From assembly GCA_010912705.1 (NCBI GenBank), contig POWB01000007.1:96648-160647 (forward strand): a DNA stretch of 64,000 nucleotides. The letters are read 5' to 3'. Shown one piece after another: positions 19,816 through 28,905 of the stretch (position 1 is its first letter; each line of letters starts with the position of its first letter). Made by a program: the position numbers and the translations under genes. The notes beneath the pieces were generated by a model. It did not search any database and had not been told where the DNA came from. It was given only the letters and a program-made list of their open reading frames with translations. Source of the stretch: Halochromatium sp. GTDB taxonomy: Bacteria; Pseudomonadota; Gammaproteobacteria; Chromatiales; Chromatiaceae.

Positions 19816-20580
19816 ATGGCGCTGCCATCCATGACGCCAGACGAAAACACCCGCTACAGCCGCCAAACGCTGCTGTCGGGATTCGGTGAGCGAGCACAGG
19901 AGGCCCTGAAAGGGTCGCGGGTGCTGATCGTCGGCCTCGGCGGACTTGGATCGCCGGTGGCCATGTATTTGGCAGCAGCAGGCGTCGGCCGCCTGCTACT
20001 GGCCGACTTTGACGCCGTCGACCTGTCCAACCTGCAGCGGCAGATCTTGCACAACAGCGAGCGCATCGGCTGGACCAAGGTCGACTCCGCAGTTGCTACT
20101 CTGAGGGCACTCAATCCGCATTGCGCGCTTGTCCCGATCAAAGGCAGCCTGAGCCCCACCCGCCTCGCCGAGCTGAGCACCGAGGTCGACCTGATCGTCG
20201 ATGCCAGCGACAACTTCCAAACCCGCTACGCCGTCAATGCCGCCTGCGTTGAGGCTGGCATTCCCCTCGTCTCCGGCGCCGCCATCCGCGCCGAGGGTCA
20301 GGTCGCGGTCTTCTCCGGACGCGCCGGCGATCCTTGCTATCAATGCCTCTACCCAGACGATGGACAAGTGGGCGAGCGCTGTGCCCGTGAAGGCGTGCTC
20401 GCACCGCTAGTCGGCATCATCGGCAGCATCCAAGCCACCGAGGCCATCAAGGTGCTGACCGGTTATGGCGAGCCGCTGTTCTCAAAGCTCCTGCTGCTCG
20501 ATGCGCAGCGCATGGCGATCCGCACACTGAAGATACCAGCAGACCCCGCTTGCCCCCTCTGTGGATGCTATCGTGGTTAA
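19816..20580 (+). CDS. moeB: MoeB/ThiF-type adenylyltransferase
   Basis: This 254-residue E1-like enzyme adenylates the C terminus of a sulfur-carrier protein such as MoaD or ThiS. The nucleotide loop GLGGLGSP lies near residue 40 and DLSNLQRQ near 73. A Cys in RCAREGVLAP aligns with the catalytic cysteine position, and two CxxC pairs (CYQC and CPLC) bind the structural zinc. The length equals MoeB (249) and no rhodanese domain is fused. No carrier protein lies nearby, so MoeB and ThiF cannot be separated by context; the molybdate genes elsewhere in the window make MoeB reasonable. The stop codon overlaps that of the convergent peroxidase gene by four bases. Confidence 0.85.
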   Translation: MALPSMTPDENTRYSRQTLLSGFGERAQEALKGSRVLIVGLGGLGSPVAMYLAAAGVGRLLLADFDAVDLSNLQRQILHNSERIGWTKVDSAVATLRALNPHCALVPIKGSLSPTRLAELSTEVDLIVDASDNFQTRYAVNAACVEAGIPLVSGAAIRAEGQVAVFSGRAGDPCYQCLYPDDGQVGERCAREGVLAPLVGIIGSIQATEAIKVLTGYGEPLFSKLLLLDAQRMAIRTLKIPADPACPLCGCYRG

Positions 20581-21620
20581 AGCCGTGGCTTAGGCGTCGT
20601 CGCCGTCTCCACCGGCAGCACCGGATAACCAATGTGCGGCTGCTCACCCTCTAGGCTGCGCAGGAAGTCCGCGATCAACCCGGCCTGCTCCTCATTCAGT
20701 TCCACACCGAGCTGCGCCAGCGCCATCACCGACACCGCCTGCTGCAGATCCCAGACCTGACCGGAATGGAAATAGGGTGCAGTCAGCGAGACATTACGCA
20801 GCGGTGCCGCCCGAAACACATACTCATCGGAGGCGGTCTGGGTCACCTCAAAGCGGCCCTTGTCCGCCGGCGGCAGGATGTCAGCCCCCGGCTTCTTGAT
20901 CAGACCGAACGGAAAATAGCCCTGCCCGCCGACGTTGACACCGTTGTGGCAGGCCGTGCAGCCCTTATCGACGAATAGTTCCAGCCCCGCCTTCTGAGCA
21001 TCGGTCAGCGCGCCATCATTGCCGCGCAGCCACTGATCGAACGGCCCGTTGGGCGTGATCAGCGTCACCTCGAAGACCTCGATTGCCTTCGCCATATTAT
21101 CGAAGGTGACTGGGTCAGCTTGGCCCGGGAACGCTTTGCCAAAGCGCTCAACGTAATCCGGCATGCTGTTCAGCGTCTCGATCACCTTGGCCGGCGTATT
21201 CGCCATCTCGACTCCCGCCTGCACCGGCCCCTTGGCCTGCTCTTTGAGGTCCGGCGCGCGGCCGTCCCAGAATTGAGCAGTATTGAAGACCGCATTCAGC
21301 ACCGTCGGTGCGTTCCGAGGCCCCTGCTGCCAGCCATGACCGACTGAGGTCGGCAGGTTATCGTCACCGCCCGTCGAGAGGTTGTGACAGGTATTGCAGC
21401 TGATCAGCCCACTCGCCGAGATGCGCGGATCAAAGAACAGCATCCAGCCCAGCTCCAGCTTCTCCTGGCTGAGCACATTGTCGTTCACCCGCTGATAGGC
21501 GAGCGGGATCGGCTTCAGGCCTGCGTTCTCGGCCTTGGCGCGCAGCGCGGCGTCATCGGCCAAGGTCTGGCCCGACATGAGCACGAGGGTGGCGGCGATA
21601 GGAATCAGGGTCTTGTACAT
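20577..21620 (-). CDS. Di-heme cytochrome c peroxidase
   Basis: A 347-residue periplasmic enzyme with an N-terminal signal peptide (cleavage near Ala20-Ala21). It has two c-type haem sites: CNTCH at 75-79 (low-potential peroxidatic haem) and CTACH at 221-225 (high-potential haem). It reduces hydrogen peroxide with electrons from small c-type cytochromes. The total length and haem spacing agree with CcpA/MacA-type enzymes; the late Met in SVMALAQ is the likely distal ligand of the second haem. A CRP/FNR-type palindrome is placed about 140 bases upstream of its start. The gene is single. Confidence 0.92.
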   Translation of the reverse strand: MYKTLIPIAATLVLMSGQTLADDAALRAKAENAGLKPIPLAYQRVNDNVLSQEKLELGWMLFFDPRISASGLISCNTCHNLSTGGDDNLPTSVGHGWQQGPRNAPTVLNAVFNTAQFWDGRAPDLKEQAKGPVQAGVEMANTPAKVIETLNSMPDYVERFGKAFPGQADPVTFDNMAKAIEVFEVTLITPNGPFDQWLRGNDGALTDAQKAGLELFVDKGCTACHNGVNVGGQGYFPFGLIKKPGADILPPADKGRFEVTQTASDEYVFRAAPLRNVSLTAPYFHSGQVWDLQQAVSVMALAQLGVELNEEQAGLIADFLRSLEGEQPHIGYPVLPVETATTPKPRL

Positions 21621-22049
21621 CTTTGCCTCGAGTGTCCGTTAGCGACTAACACGCACCAACGAGCGCGTGCGTTTTCTGCGCTCGTAGCCTAGCTGAGCCA
21701 AGGCCAAAGACCAACCTAATGAAACAAGTCATGTCGATTAAAGGGGCCATCCTAACAATTGTGACCCAGGTCACAGATCGCCCCGAAATACCATTATTTT
21801 TGCAGCGCAGATGGGCTAGCATCTGGTTTCTAGTGGCTTCCCCCACCAATTTTCAGATAATGCCCCACCCCTTGCGTACATGTCCTCCCTGTTTTGCAAG
21901 CCTTTGCCCTGCGCGCTGCTCACCAGAAATCTGGCGCGCAGCGCGCATCGCGTCAAACCGGTCTTGAGCATCTCTGCCCTCCCTCCTCAGCCCGTTTGGA
22001 GAATGTTCGACCACTCTTTTTCCTGGACTATTAAGCAAAGGAACAACCC
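21621..22049. other. Intergenic region between divergent peroxidase and receptor genes
   Basis: About 430 bases. The only distinct signal is the CRP-type palindrome at 21760-21775. I see no gene. Confidence 0.6.
21760..21775. promoter_or_regulatory. CRP/Vfr-type binding site
   Basis: TGTGA-CCCAGG-TCACA is a perfect match to the CRP half-site pair with six-base spacing. It lies 140 bases upstream of the peroxidase start and about 275 bases before the receptor gene. CRP/FNR-family control of di-heme peroxidases is common. Which gene it serves is not certain. Confidence 0.6.
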
Positions 22050-24170
22050 ATGGCTCTCGTGAAGAAAACCTCCAACACCTCGTCCGCAGTCACCAGTGAT
22101 ACACGCACCACTGCGGCCAGTACGCGGGAGGCCGACGCACAGCGCAAGCGCGCTCGTACCCTGGCAAAACAACAGCAGGCCGCTGAGCGCGTTGCATCGG
22201 CCACCACGCAGCTCGCCTCCGGCATCAACGAGGCCGCATCGGCCGCTGAAGAGCTCAAGCGCGCATCGGATCAGATCGCGACTGGTGCCGAGGAAGCCTC
22301 TGGCGCAGCGCAGGAATCGCTCGCGGCATTCAATCAAGTCAAAGCCGCGCTCAATCGCCAGCTTGAAAATGCTACCAGCTCCCAGACCAAGGTTGAATCC
22401 TCGCAAGCACTGATCCTGAATGTCAGTGAGGAAGTCAACGGACTCATCAGCAACGTCGGATTATCCGCTCAGCGCCAGGCCGACTCGGTCAAGATGGTCG
22501 CCGAGCTTGAGCAGCAGGCATCCAATATCGGGGATATCGTCAAAGCCGTCGCTCGCATTGCCGACCAAACTAACTTACTAGCACTGAACGCGGCCATCGA
22601 AGCCGCGCGCGCTGGTAAGCATGGCAAAGGCTTTGCCGTGGTGGCCGATGAAGTCCGCACCCTGGCTGAAACCTCAGAGAAGAGCGCGAAGCAGATTCAA
22701 GACCTGGTTGGCCAGATCCAGGGCGAGGTCAAGACCATCTCCGAGGGCATCAATACGTCGGCAGAGAAGGTCAAGCACGAGGTCGAGAACGGCAAGACGA
22801 TTGGCATGCAGCTCGAGGAGATCCGTGGCGATATCCTGGAGATCACTCGCGGCGTGCAGGAGATTGCCGCCGGCGCGCAGCAATCGGGTGCCGCAGCCAT
22901 GCAGGCGTTAAAGGGTACCGAGGAGATCGCCGCCGCCGCTGAGGAGCAATCCGCGGCCTCTGAGGAATCCGCCAAAACCGTCGCTGAGCAGACCCAGGCG
23001 CTAGCCGAATGTGAGCAAGCGGCACAGAATCTCTCCGAGCTTGCCGAGGAGCTGAAAAACTCGACCGACATTGCTAAGAGCGCGGAGGAAGTCGCCTCTG
23101 CCGCTGAGGAATTATCCTCAGCGGTACAGGAGATCAATCGCTCCAGTGATCAAATCATGGCAGCGATCGGGCAGATCCAAAAAAGCGCGCAGGTACAGGC
23201 CTCGGCAACAGAAGAATCCGCTGCTGCCGTCGCCCAGACAGACCTCCCAGGTCGACTGTCCAAAAACGCTCCAATTGATTGAATTTAAAAGACATTTTCA
23301 ATAATTGGACATTTGATCGACCGATTGCGCCAGGCAAGCAGTTGATTTGCAAAGAGTAGCGCTCAAGGAAACCCGATATTGCGGGATAAAATTGTCCAAA
23401 ATATTGGCCCAATTTGCGGTCGATTCCGGGAGGTCTGCCAGATCGAAAAGGGTCTCGACGTTGCCCAGCAACGCGCCGAGGCTTCGGGCGAGAAGATCAA
23501 GGCCATCATCGAGCTACTCACCACCAATAAGACCAGCGTCGATGCCTTGATTAACGGGGTGTCTGACTCGGTCGGCGATTCCCGGACCAGCCTCAAGCAG
23601 ATCAAGGATCTTGATCTGGTCGCGCGGCGCATCGACAAGATTGTCGATGCCATCACCACGGTGTCCATACAGACCAACATGCTGGCCGTAAACGGCTCGA
23701 TCGAGGCGGCACGCGCGGGTGAATTCGGTAAGGGCTTCGTCGTCGTGGCCACGGATATTCGTAACCTGGCCCATGACTCGGCCGAAAACGCCGATCGCAT
23801 CAAGGATCTGGTGAAAGCCGTTCAGGATCAGATCGGCGTGGTCGGACGCGATCTCGAGGAGATCATGGTGTCCGCGACGACCGAGGCCGCGAAAGCCAAG
23901 TCGATCACCAGCGGTCTCGAAACCATCGAGGGCGATATCGGGGTCGTTCAGCAGGGGACGACTGATATCTTAGCCGCTGCCGCCGAGATCGCAGCCGCCA
24001 TCGCCCAGGTCAAGACCGGGGTCGATCAGATCTCTGCCGCCGCGCAAGAGGCGGAGAAGGCCTCGGCCGAGGCCGCCTCGGCCGCCAAACAGCAGTCGCA
24101 GGGTGCCGAAGAGCTCTCCGCAGCCATCGAGGAGATCGCCTCCCTCGCCGACGAGTTGCAAAGTGCATGA
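22050..24170 (+). pseudogene. Cytosolic methyl-accepting chemotaxis receptor, split by a 199-bp inserted element
   Basis: Two coiled-coil receptor halves lie in the same frame: 22050-23282 (410 codons) and 23379-24170 (263 codons). The first has a canonical tip ([17 protein letters not shown], then [13 protein letters not shown]); the second has a variant tip (NMLAVNGSIEAARAG, then GFVVVATDIRNLA). Removing the element and one target duplication restores a chain of about 638 residues with no membrane helix, joining AAAVAQ to IEKGLD. The insertion adds exactly 68 codons, so the frame is kept, but three stops (23280, 23286, 23343) interrupt it. Inside the element, AAGGA sits nine bases before an in-frame TTG (23379), so the second half may be re-initiated. 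The start ATG follows AAAGGA. Confidence 0.85.
23234..23442. mobile_element. 199-bp MITE-like insertion with 10-bp perfect TIRs and 5-bp target duplication
   Basis: The element runs from 23239 to 23437. Its ends are CAGACCTCCC (23239-23248) and the exact reverse complement GGGAGGTCTG (23428-23437); the similarity continues imperfectly inward to TCGAC. CCAGA flanks it on both sides (23234-23238 and 23438-23442), a 5-bp target-site duplication. The core is AT-rich compared with its surroundings and holds an internal hairpin (CCAATTGATTGAA / TTCAATAATTGG). It has no transposase. Family assignment is not possible from this alone. Confidence 0.85.
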
Positions 24171-24257
24171 TGGCAGCAACGGATACCGGCCCCGAGCCGG
24201 TTTTCCATTTGATGCAATGCAACCCTATAGGCAAGCGTGGTGACGCGGGAGAACCCA

Positions 24258-25850
24258 ATGACCAACCAATCGCTCGAGGCCAACGGCATCGAGTCACAGG
24301 CGGTGGATAACTCAGCTTCTGCGGTGGCGGCAGCCGACCAGAATAGCGACATCCGCCAGTTCGTCATCTTCGTCTGTGGCAAGGAGGTGTTCGGCGTCGA
24401 CATGACGCCAGTCCAAGAGATCATCCGGGTACCAGAGGTGGTGCGGGTACCGCTCGCCCCTGCAACCCTCGAGGGTCTGGCGAATCTGCGCGGCAAGGTC
24501 TTACCCATCATCAGCCTGCGCCGGCTATTCGGCTTTGACGAGCGCGAGAATGACGACTCAACGCGCGCACTGGTGATCGATATCGGCCAACCGCTTGGAT
24601 TCGTGGTGGATCGGGTTGCCAGCGTCGTCGGCGTCGAGCCGAGTCATATCGAAGACGTTGGCGCCCTCACCACCACGGTCCGCACCGACCTGCTTGCCGG
24701 GCTGATCAAGGATGTCGGTGACTATCCGATGGTCATGGTGCTGGACTTTGCGTCGTTAATCGCCACCGAGTTTGTGGCCATTACCGAAGCGGCCGCGAAC
24801 CGCTCAGCCGGCGCGGTCATCGATGCTGGGTTTGGGGCTGAGGCAGACACCGAAGAAGACACCAGTGACGAATTGCAGCTCGTTAGTTTTCAGGTTGCCG
24901 ATCAGGAATACGCGGTTGCCATCGAGTGCGTACAAGAAATCGTCCAGTTTCCCGACCAGCTCGTGCATGTGCCACGCGCCGAGGCCCATGTGCTTGGTGT
25001 GATGACACTGCGCAATCGACTGCTGCCGTTGGTGTCCTTGCGCTGTCTGTTTGGCCTGCCTGCGCTAGAGGTCGACGAACACACCCGGATCGTTGTCATT
25101 CGCCTCGGTGAGGATGCCGTCGGACTTAGCATGGATAGCGTCAACGAGGTGCTACGGGTCGCCCGTTCGACCGTCGATCCCATGCCTAAGCTGTTAGCTG
25201 GACAGGACGAGATGTCTGACATCTCCGAGATCTGCCGGCTCGACGAGGGCAAACGACTGGTCTCGATTATCTCAACCGATCACCTTTTCCGTCACGCCAG
25301 CATCCGAGAGGCGCTGACCAGCGTGGAGCAGATGCAAGAAGAACAGCAGCTCAGCCCAGACTCTTCGACCTCAGAGACGGACAGCGACGATGAAGAACAG
25401 GTCGTGGTCTTCCGGCTCGACAAGGAGGAATTTGGCGTCCCCATCGCCAGCGTCCAGGAGATCGTCAGAGTCCCCGATGAGCTGACCCATGTGCCCAAGG
25501 CGCCGGGATTTGTTGAGGGCGTGATCAATCTGCGCGGCTCGGTGCTACCGGTGATCGATCAACGACGGCGCCTCGGTATGAGCATGATCGAGCGCAACGA
25601 TCGGCAGCGCATCATGGTCTTCCTGCTCGAGGGTGTGCGCACTGGTTTCATCGTTGACTCCGTTGCTGAGGTGTTAAAGATCCCCAAGCATGCGATTGAG
25701 CCATCCCCGCACCTCTCGTCCGAGCAAGCCCATTTGATCGCCAGAATTGCGAATCTCGAAGCGCACAATCGGATGATCCAGCTGATCGAGCCGAGCTGTC
25801 TGATCGGCGAAGAGCAGCGCAGCCAACTGGCCGCCCTCGGTCAGACTTAA
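24258..25850 (+). CDS. Triple-domain CheW scaffold protein
   Basis: A 530-residue protein made of three successive CheW domains (about residues 35-165, 205-340 and 375-515). Each has the pattern FxVxxxEYAV(x)I-x-VQEIVR(V)P-x-x-L/V-xHVP and the L(R)G(x)VLPxxxLRxxLG block. CheW links receptors to CheA, so this chain could bridge three receptor or kinase units in one array. Acidic linkers separate the domains (DTEEDTSDE, SSTSETDSDDEEQ). The frame is open from GTG 24237, but ATG 24258 follows GGGAG at six bases and is preferred. It lies 87 bases after the receptor gene and starts the kinase-array genes. Confidence 0.9.
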   Translation: MTNQSLEANGIESQAVDNSASAVAAADQNSDIRQFVIFVCGKEVFGVDMTPVQEIIRVPEVVRVPLAPATLEGLANLRGKVLPIISLRRLFGFDERENDDSTRALVIDIGQPLGFVVDRVASVVGVEPSHIEDVGALTTTVRTDLLAGLIKDVGDYPMVMVLDFASLIATEFVAITEAAANRSAGAVIDAGFGAEADTEEDTSDELQLVSFQVADQEYAVAIECVQEIVQFPDQLVHVPRAEAHVLGVMTLRNRLLPLVSLRCLFGLPALEVDEHTRIVVIRLGEDAVGLSMDSVNEVLRVARSTVDPMPKLLAGQDEMSDISEICRLDEGKRLVSIISTDHLFRHASIREALTSVEQMQEEQQLSPDSSTSETDSDDEEQVVVFRLDKEEFGVPIASVQEIVRVPDELTHVPKAPGFVEGVINLRGSVLPVIDQRRRLGMSMIERNDRQRIMVFLLEGVRTGFIVDSVAEVLKIPKHAIEPSPHLSSEQAHLIARIANLEAHNRMIQLIEPSCLIGEEQRSQLAALGQT

Positions 25851-25914
25851 GCAATGCCCGTTGACCAGGGCTCGATGTGCTCTGGTCTCTTTGTTCTGTT
25901 CTTGAGTACGCTCA

Positions 25915-27003
25915 ATGATCAAACTCTTGATCGTCGATGATTCGGCGCTGATGCGTCGTCAGCTCAACGCCATCTTTCAAGCTGAGGGCGATTTCGAGAT
26001 TCGACTTGCACGCAATGGCAGCGAGGCCGTCGAAGAGAACCTCAGCTTTGAGCCAGACGTGGTCACGCTCGACATCAATATGCCAGAGATGGATGGCCTG
26101 ACCGCGCTGTCATTGTTAATGACGCAACGTCCGGTACCGGTGGTCATGGTCTCGTCGCTGACCGAAAAGGGCGCACTCGCCACCTTTGAGGCGCTCAACC
26201 TGGGTGCCGTCGATTACGTCCCCAAGCCTGACGGCACCATCTCGTTATCGATCACTGAGATCGAAAAGCAAATCATCAACAAGGTGCGCGCTGCCGCGAA
26301 GGCACAACTCCGCACTGCGCGCACCCTTGGGGCGCGTCTTCGCAGCAGCAAGGCCGCAGCAGGCGCTGGCATTGGCGCCAAGTCGCGCGACACGCAGCCC
26401 CCGCTGATTCGCCGTTCTGCCGCGCATGCCGATAGCGTCGTATTGATTGGCGTCTCGACTGGCGGACCACGCACACTCGAGGATATCCTGCCTGCGCTGC
26501 CGGGCGATTTTCCCTGGCCGGTGCTCGTTGCTCAGCACATGCCGCCTAGTTTTACCCGCCCTTTTGCTGAGCGTATGAACGGCCTGTGCCCGCTCGAGGT
26601 CAGCGAGGTCAGTCGGCCAACCACGATCGAGCCGGGTAACATCTATATCGGGCGTGGTGGTGCGGATCTGATCTTGGCGCGCCGCACTGGCCGACTAACC
26701 GCCATCATTCGTCCCGAGAATCCGGAGTTTCTCTGGCATCCATCGGTCGAGCTGCTTGGTCGTTCAGCGCTCGAGCATTGCGACCCAGCGCATGTCATCG
26801 CAGTCATGCTCACCGGCATGGGGCACGACGGCGCTGATGCCTTTGCCGAACTGCACAAGCGTGGCGCGCGCACCATCGCCGAGTCCGCTGAAACTGCCGT
26901 TGTCTTCGGCATGCCCTCAGAGCTGATCGACCGGGGCGGCGCTAACCTAGTCATGAACGCCGAGCGCATCGCCGGCCAATTGCAAATCTGGGTCTCACGT
27001 TGA
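25915..27003 (+). CDS. cheB: Chemotaxis methylesterase CheB
   Basis: A 362-residue protein with an N-terminal receiver domain (acceptor Asp in DVVTLDINMPEMDG, near residue 52; Lys in KPDG) and a C-terminal methylesterase domain from about 170. The catalytic triad blocks are GVSTGGPRTL (Ser), QHMPPSFTRPF (His) and MLTGMGHDGA (Asp). It removes methyl groups from, or deamidates, receptor glutamate sites and gives adaptation feedback. The linker is Ala/Ser-rich with some basic residues. The HEAT-repeat gene follows 41 bases on. Confidence 0.93.
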   Translation: MIKLLIVDDSALMRRQLNAIFQAEGDFEIRLARNGSEAVEENLSFEPDVVTLDINMPEMDGLTALSLLMTQRPVPVVMVSSLTEKGALATFEALNLGAVDYVPKPDGTISLSITEIEKQIINKVRAAAKAQLRTARTLGARLRSSKAAAGAGIGAKSRDTQPPLIRRSAAHADSVVLIGVSTGGPRTLEDILPALPGDFPWPVLVAQHMPPSFTRPFAERMNGLCPLEVSEVSRPTTIEPGNIYIGRGGADLILARRTGRLTAIIRPENPEFLWHPSVELLGRSALEHCDPAHVIAVMLTGMGHDGADAFAELHKRGARTIAESAETAVVFGMPSELIDRGGANLVMNAERIAGQLQIWVSR

Positions 27004-27043
27004 AGCCCGCACCAACTCGTAGCGACCTGAGGGAGTAGGCCCG

Positions 27044-27667
27044 ATGGGACTCAGAAAACAATCACCAAAATCGTCAGCAAGCGAGGATGAGCGTCGGCTG
27101 CCGCGCGATCTACCCGGCCTCATCACGGCGCTGAGCGCCGCAGACCCAATGACACGTCGCTGGGCGGCTCGAGATCTTGCTGCCCGTCCAGAGTCTTGCC
27201 CCGCATTGATCGCGCGTATCGCGGTTGAGACCGAGACCAGCGTCATCGAGGTCATCCTGACCAGCCTGACGCTGATTGGCGACAACACCGCGGTAGCTGG
27301 ACTCATCGACTGCCTGCGTTCGGAAAATCCTATGTTGCGTAACGCGGCGATCGAGGCCATGAAGCAGCTCCCCGATGAGGTTGCGCCCTGGATGGGTCAA
27401 CTGCTTGAAGACCCTGATCCAGATATCCGTATCTTCGCTGTCGATGTCCTTGAATCCCTTCGTCATCCGCAGGTCGAAGACTGGCTCATCGGCGTGATCG
27501 CCCAGGATGACCATGTCAACGTCTGCGCCACCGCTGTCGACCTCCTCGGCGAGGTCGGCTCAGAGCGCGCGGCACCAGCCCTGCAAGCGCTTAAAGCACG
27601 CTTTGCCGAAGAGCCCTACATTCAGTTCGCTGCCGATCTGGCACTCAAGCGCATCAGTGCGAACTGA
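27044..27667 (+). CDS. HEAT-repeat protein in chemosensory cluster
   Basis: A 207-residue all-helical protein with about five HEAT/PBS-lyase-type repeats (for example PMTRRWAARDLA, NPMLRNAAIEAM, DPDIRIFAVDVLESL, HVNVCATAVDLLGEVG). The charged N-terminal 25 residues are likely disordered. HEAT proteins encoded between cheB and cheR occur in several proteobacterial chemosensory clusters and probably act as adaptors; the partner is not known. The stop lies 16 bases before the GTG of cheR. Confidence 0.8.
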   Translation: MGLRKQSPKSSASEDERRLPRDLPGLITALSAADPMTRRWAARDLAARPESCPALIARIAVETETSVIEVILTSLTLIGDNTAVAGLIDCLRSENPMLRNAAIEAMKQLPDEVAPWMGQLLEDPDPDIRIFAVDVLESLRHPQVEDWLIGVIAQDDHVNVCATAVDLLGEVGSERAAPALQALKARFAEEPYIQFAADLALKRISAN

Positions 27668-27682
27668 ATCGGAATTGCAAAG

Positions 27683-28534
27683 GTGACCTTAATCCCACAG
27701 TTGATCAAAGATGAGGATTTCCGAAAATTCCGGGAGTTCTTCTATCGCAAGACTGGCATCCTCTTCGAGGACAGCAAACGGTATTTCGTTGACAAACGGC
27801 TTATCGAGCGCATAGAGGCGACCGGCAGCGAAGGCTTTCGTGACTACTTCACGATGCTCCGGTTTCAAGTCTCAGGGACTGAGCTGCAGATGCTGGTCAA
27901 TGCGATGACGGTCAACGAGACCTATTTCTTTCGCGAGGAATATCAATTCGAGTGCTTAGTCAACTCGATCCTCGAAGAGATCATCGCCCATCGCCGCGAC
28001 AAGGCCGCACCAATTCGGATCTGGTCAGTGCCCTCATCCTCTGGCGAAGAGCCTTATGGCATTGCCATCTATCTCCTTGAGCACTGGCCGCGCATCAGCG
28101 AGCTTGATGTTGAGATCATCTCCTCAGACATCGATACTGACATCCTCACTCAAGCCCGACGCGGGCACTACTCAACACGCGCCATCCAGCATCTACCCGC
28201 CCCGCTGCTGAAGAAGTACTTCCGCCGTCGTGGCGAGTTTTACCAAATCGAAGACAGCCTGCGTGATGTGGTGGAATTCACCCGAGCCAATGTCACCGAC
28301 CCTGCTGATATGCGGTTGCACCGCCATTTCGATGTCATCTTCTGTCGTAATCTCTTGATCTATTTCGATGACCTATCACGCAAGCAGACTGCAGAATCCT
28401 TTTACGATGCGCTGAATCCCGGCGGCTTCATCTGCCTTGGACACTCCGAGTCGATGAGCCGAATCTCCGCACTGTTCCGGGTGCGTAAATTCCCCGAAAC
28501 CATCGTCTATCAGAAGCCCTGGGAGGCGAGATGA
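27683..28534 (+). CDS. cheR: Chemotaxis protein methyltransferase CheR
   Basis: A 283-residue SAM-dependent methyltransferase with an N-terminal helical CheR_N domain (residues 10-70) and a catalytic domain. The SAM loop is IWSVPSSSGEEPYGIA near 115-130, and the FDVIFCRNLLIYFD motif near residue 215 is the family hallmark. It methylates receptor glutamates. Translation starts at GTG 27683 (AAAGGTG context). It lacks the C-terminal pentapeptide-binding insertion seen in some CheR proteins. It overlaps the next response regulator by four bases (ATGA), so the genes are coupled. Confidence 0.93.
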   Translation: MTLIPQLIKDEDFRKFREFFYRKTGILFEDSKRYFVDKRLIERIEATGSEGFRDYFTMLRFQVSGTELQMLVNAMTVNETYFFREEYQFECLVNSILEEIIAHRRDKAAPIRIWSVPSSSGEEPYGIAIYLLEHWPRISELDVEIISSDIDTDILTQARRGHYSTRAIQHLPAPLLKKYFRRRGEFYQIEDSLRDVVEFTRANVTDPADMRLHRHFDVIFCRNLLIYFDDLSRKQTAESFYDALNPGGFICLGHSESMSRISALFRVRKFPETIVYQKPWEAR

Positions 28535-28905
28535 AACGCATCCTGATCATCGACGACGCTGCGACCGTTAGGCTCTATCACCGCGGGATTCTCGAAGGTG
28601 CAGGGTACAGCGTGACGGAAGCAGTGAATGGGCTGGAGGCCCTTGAGCGCGCCGCAGAAGGGCCGTTCGACCTCTACCTGGTTGACATCAATATGCCCAA
28701 GCTCGATGGCTATGGTTTTTTGCGCGAGCTCCGCGCCAAAGACATCCCACAGACCCCAGCCATTATGGTGTCGACCGAAGCCGCCGACCATGATCAGCAG
28801 CTCGCCCTCGCCTCTGGCGCCAATCTTTACCTGGTCAAGCCCTCCAAGCCAGCCCAGCTGCTCGCGCATGTGCGCTTGCTACTGGGTGAAGGTCAGACAT
28901 CATGA
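28531..28905 (+). CDS. CheY-like single-domain response regulator
   Basis: A 124-residue receiver domain. The acceptor Asp is in DLYLVDINMPKLDG near residue 52, the conserved Thr/Ser in MVSTEA near 82 and Lys in YLVKPSKPAQ near 104. It overlaps both neighbours by four bases and so is part of the cheR-cheY-cheA core. In this position it is likely the direct phosphate acceptor of CheA, working on an output device not shown in the window. Confidence 0.92.
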   Translation: MKRILIIDDAATVRLYHRGILEGAGYSVTEAVNGLEALERAAEGPFDLYLVDINMPKLDGYGFLRELRAKDIPQTPAIMVSTEAADHDQQLALASGANLYLVKPSKPAQLLAHVRLLLGEGQTS

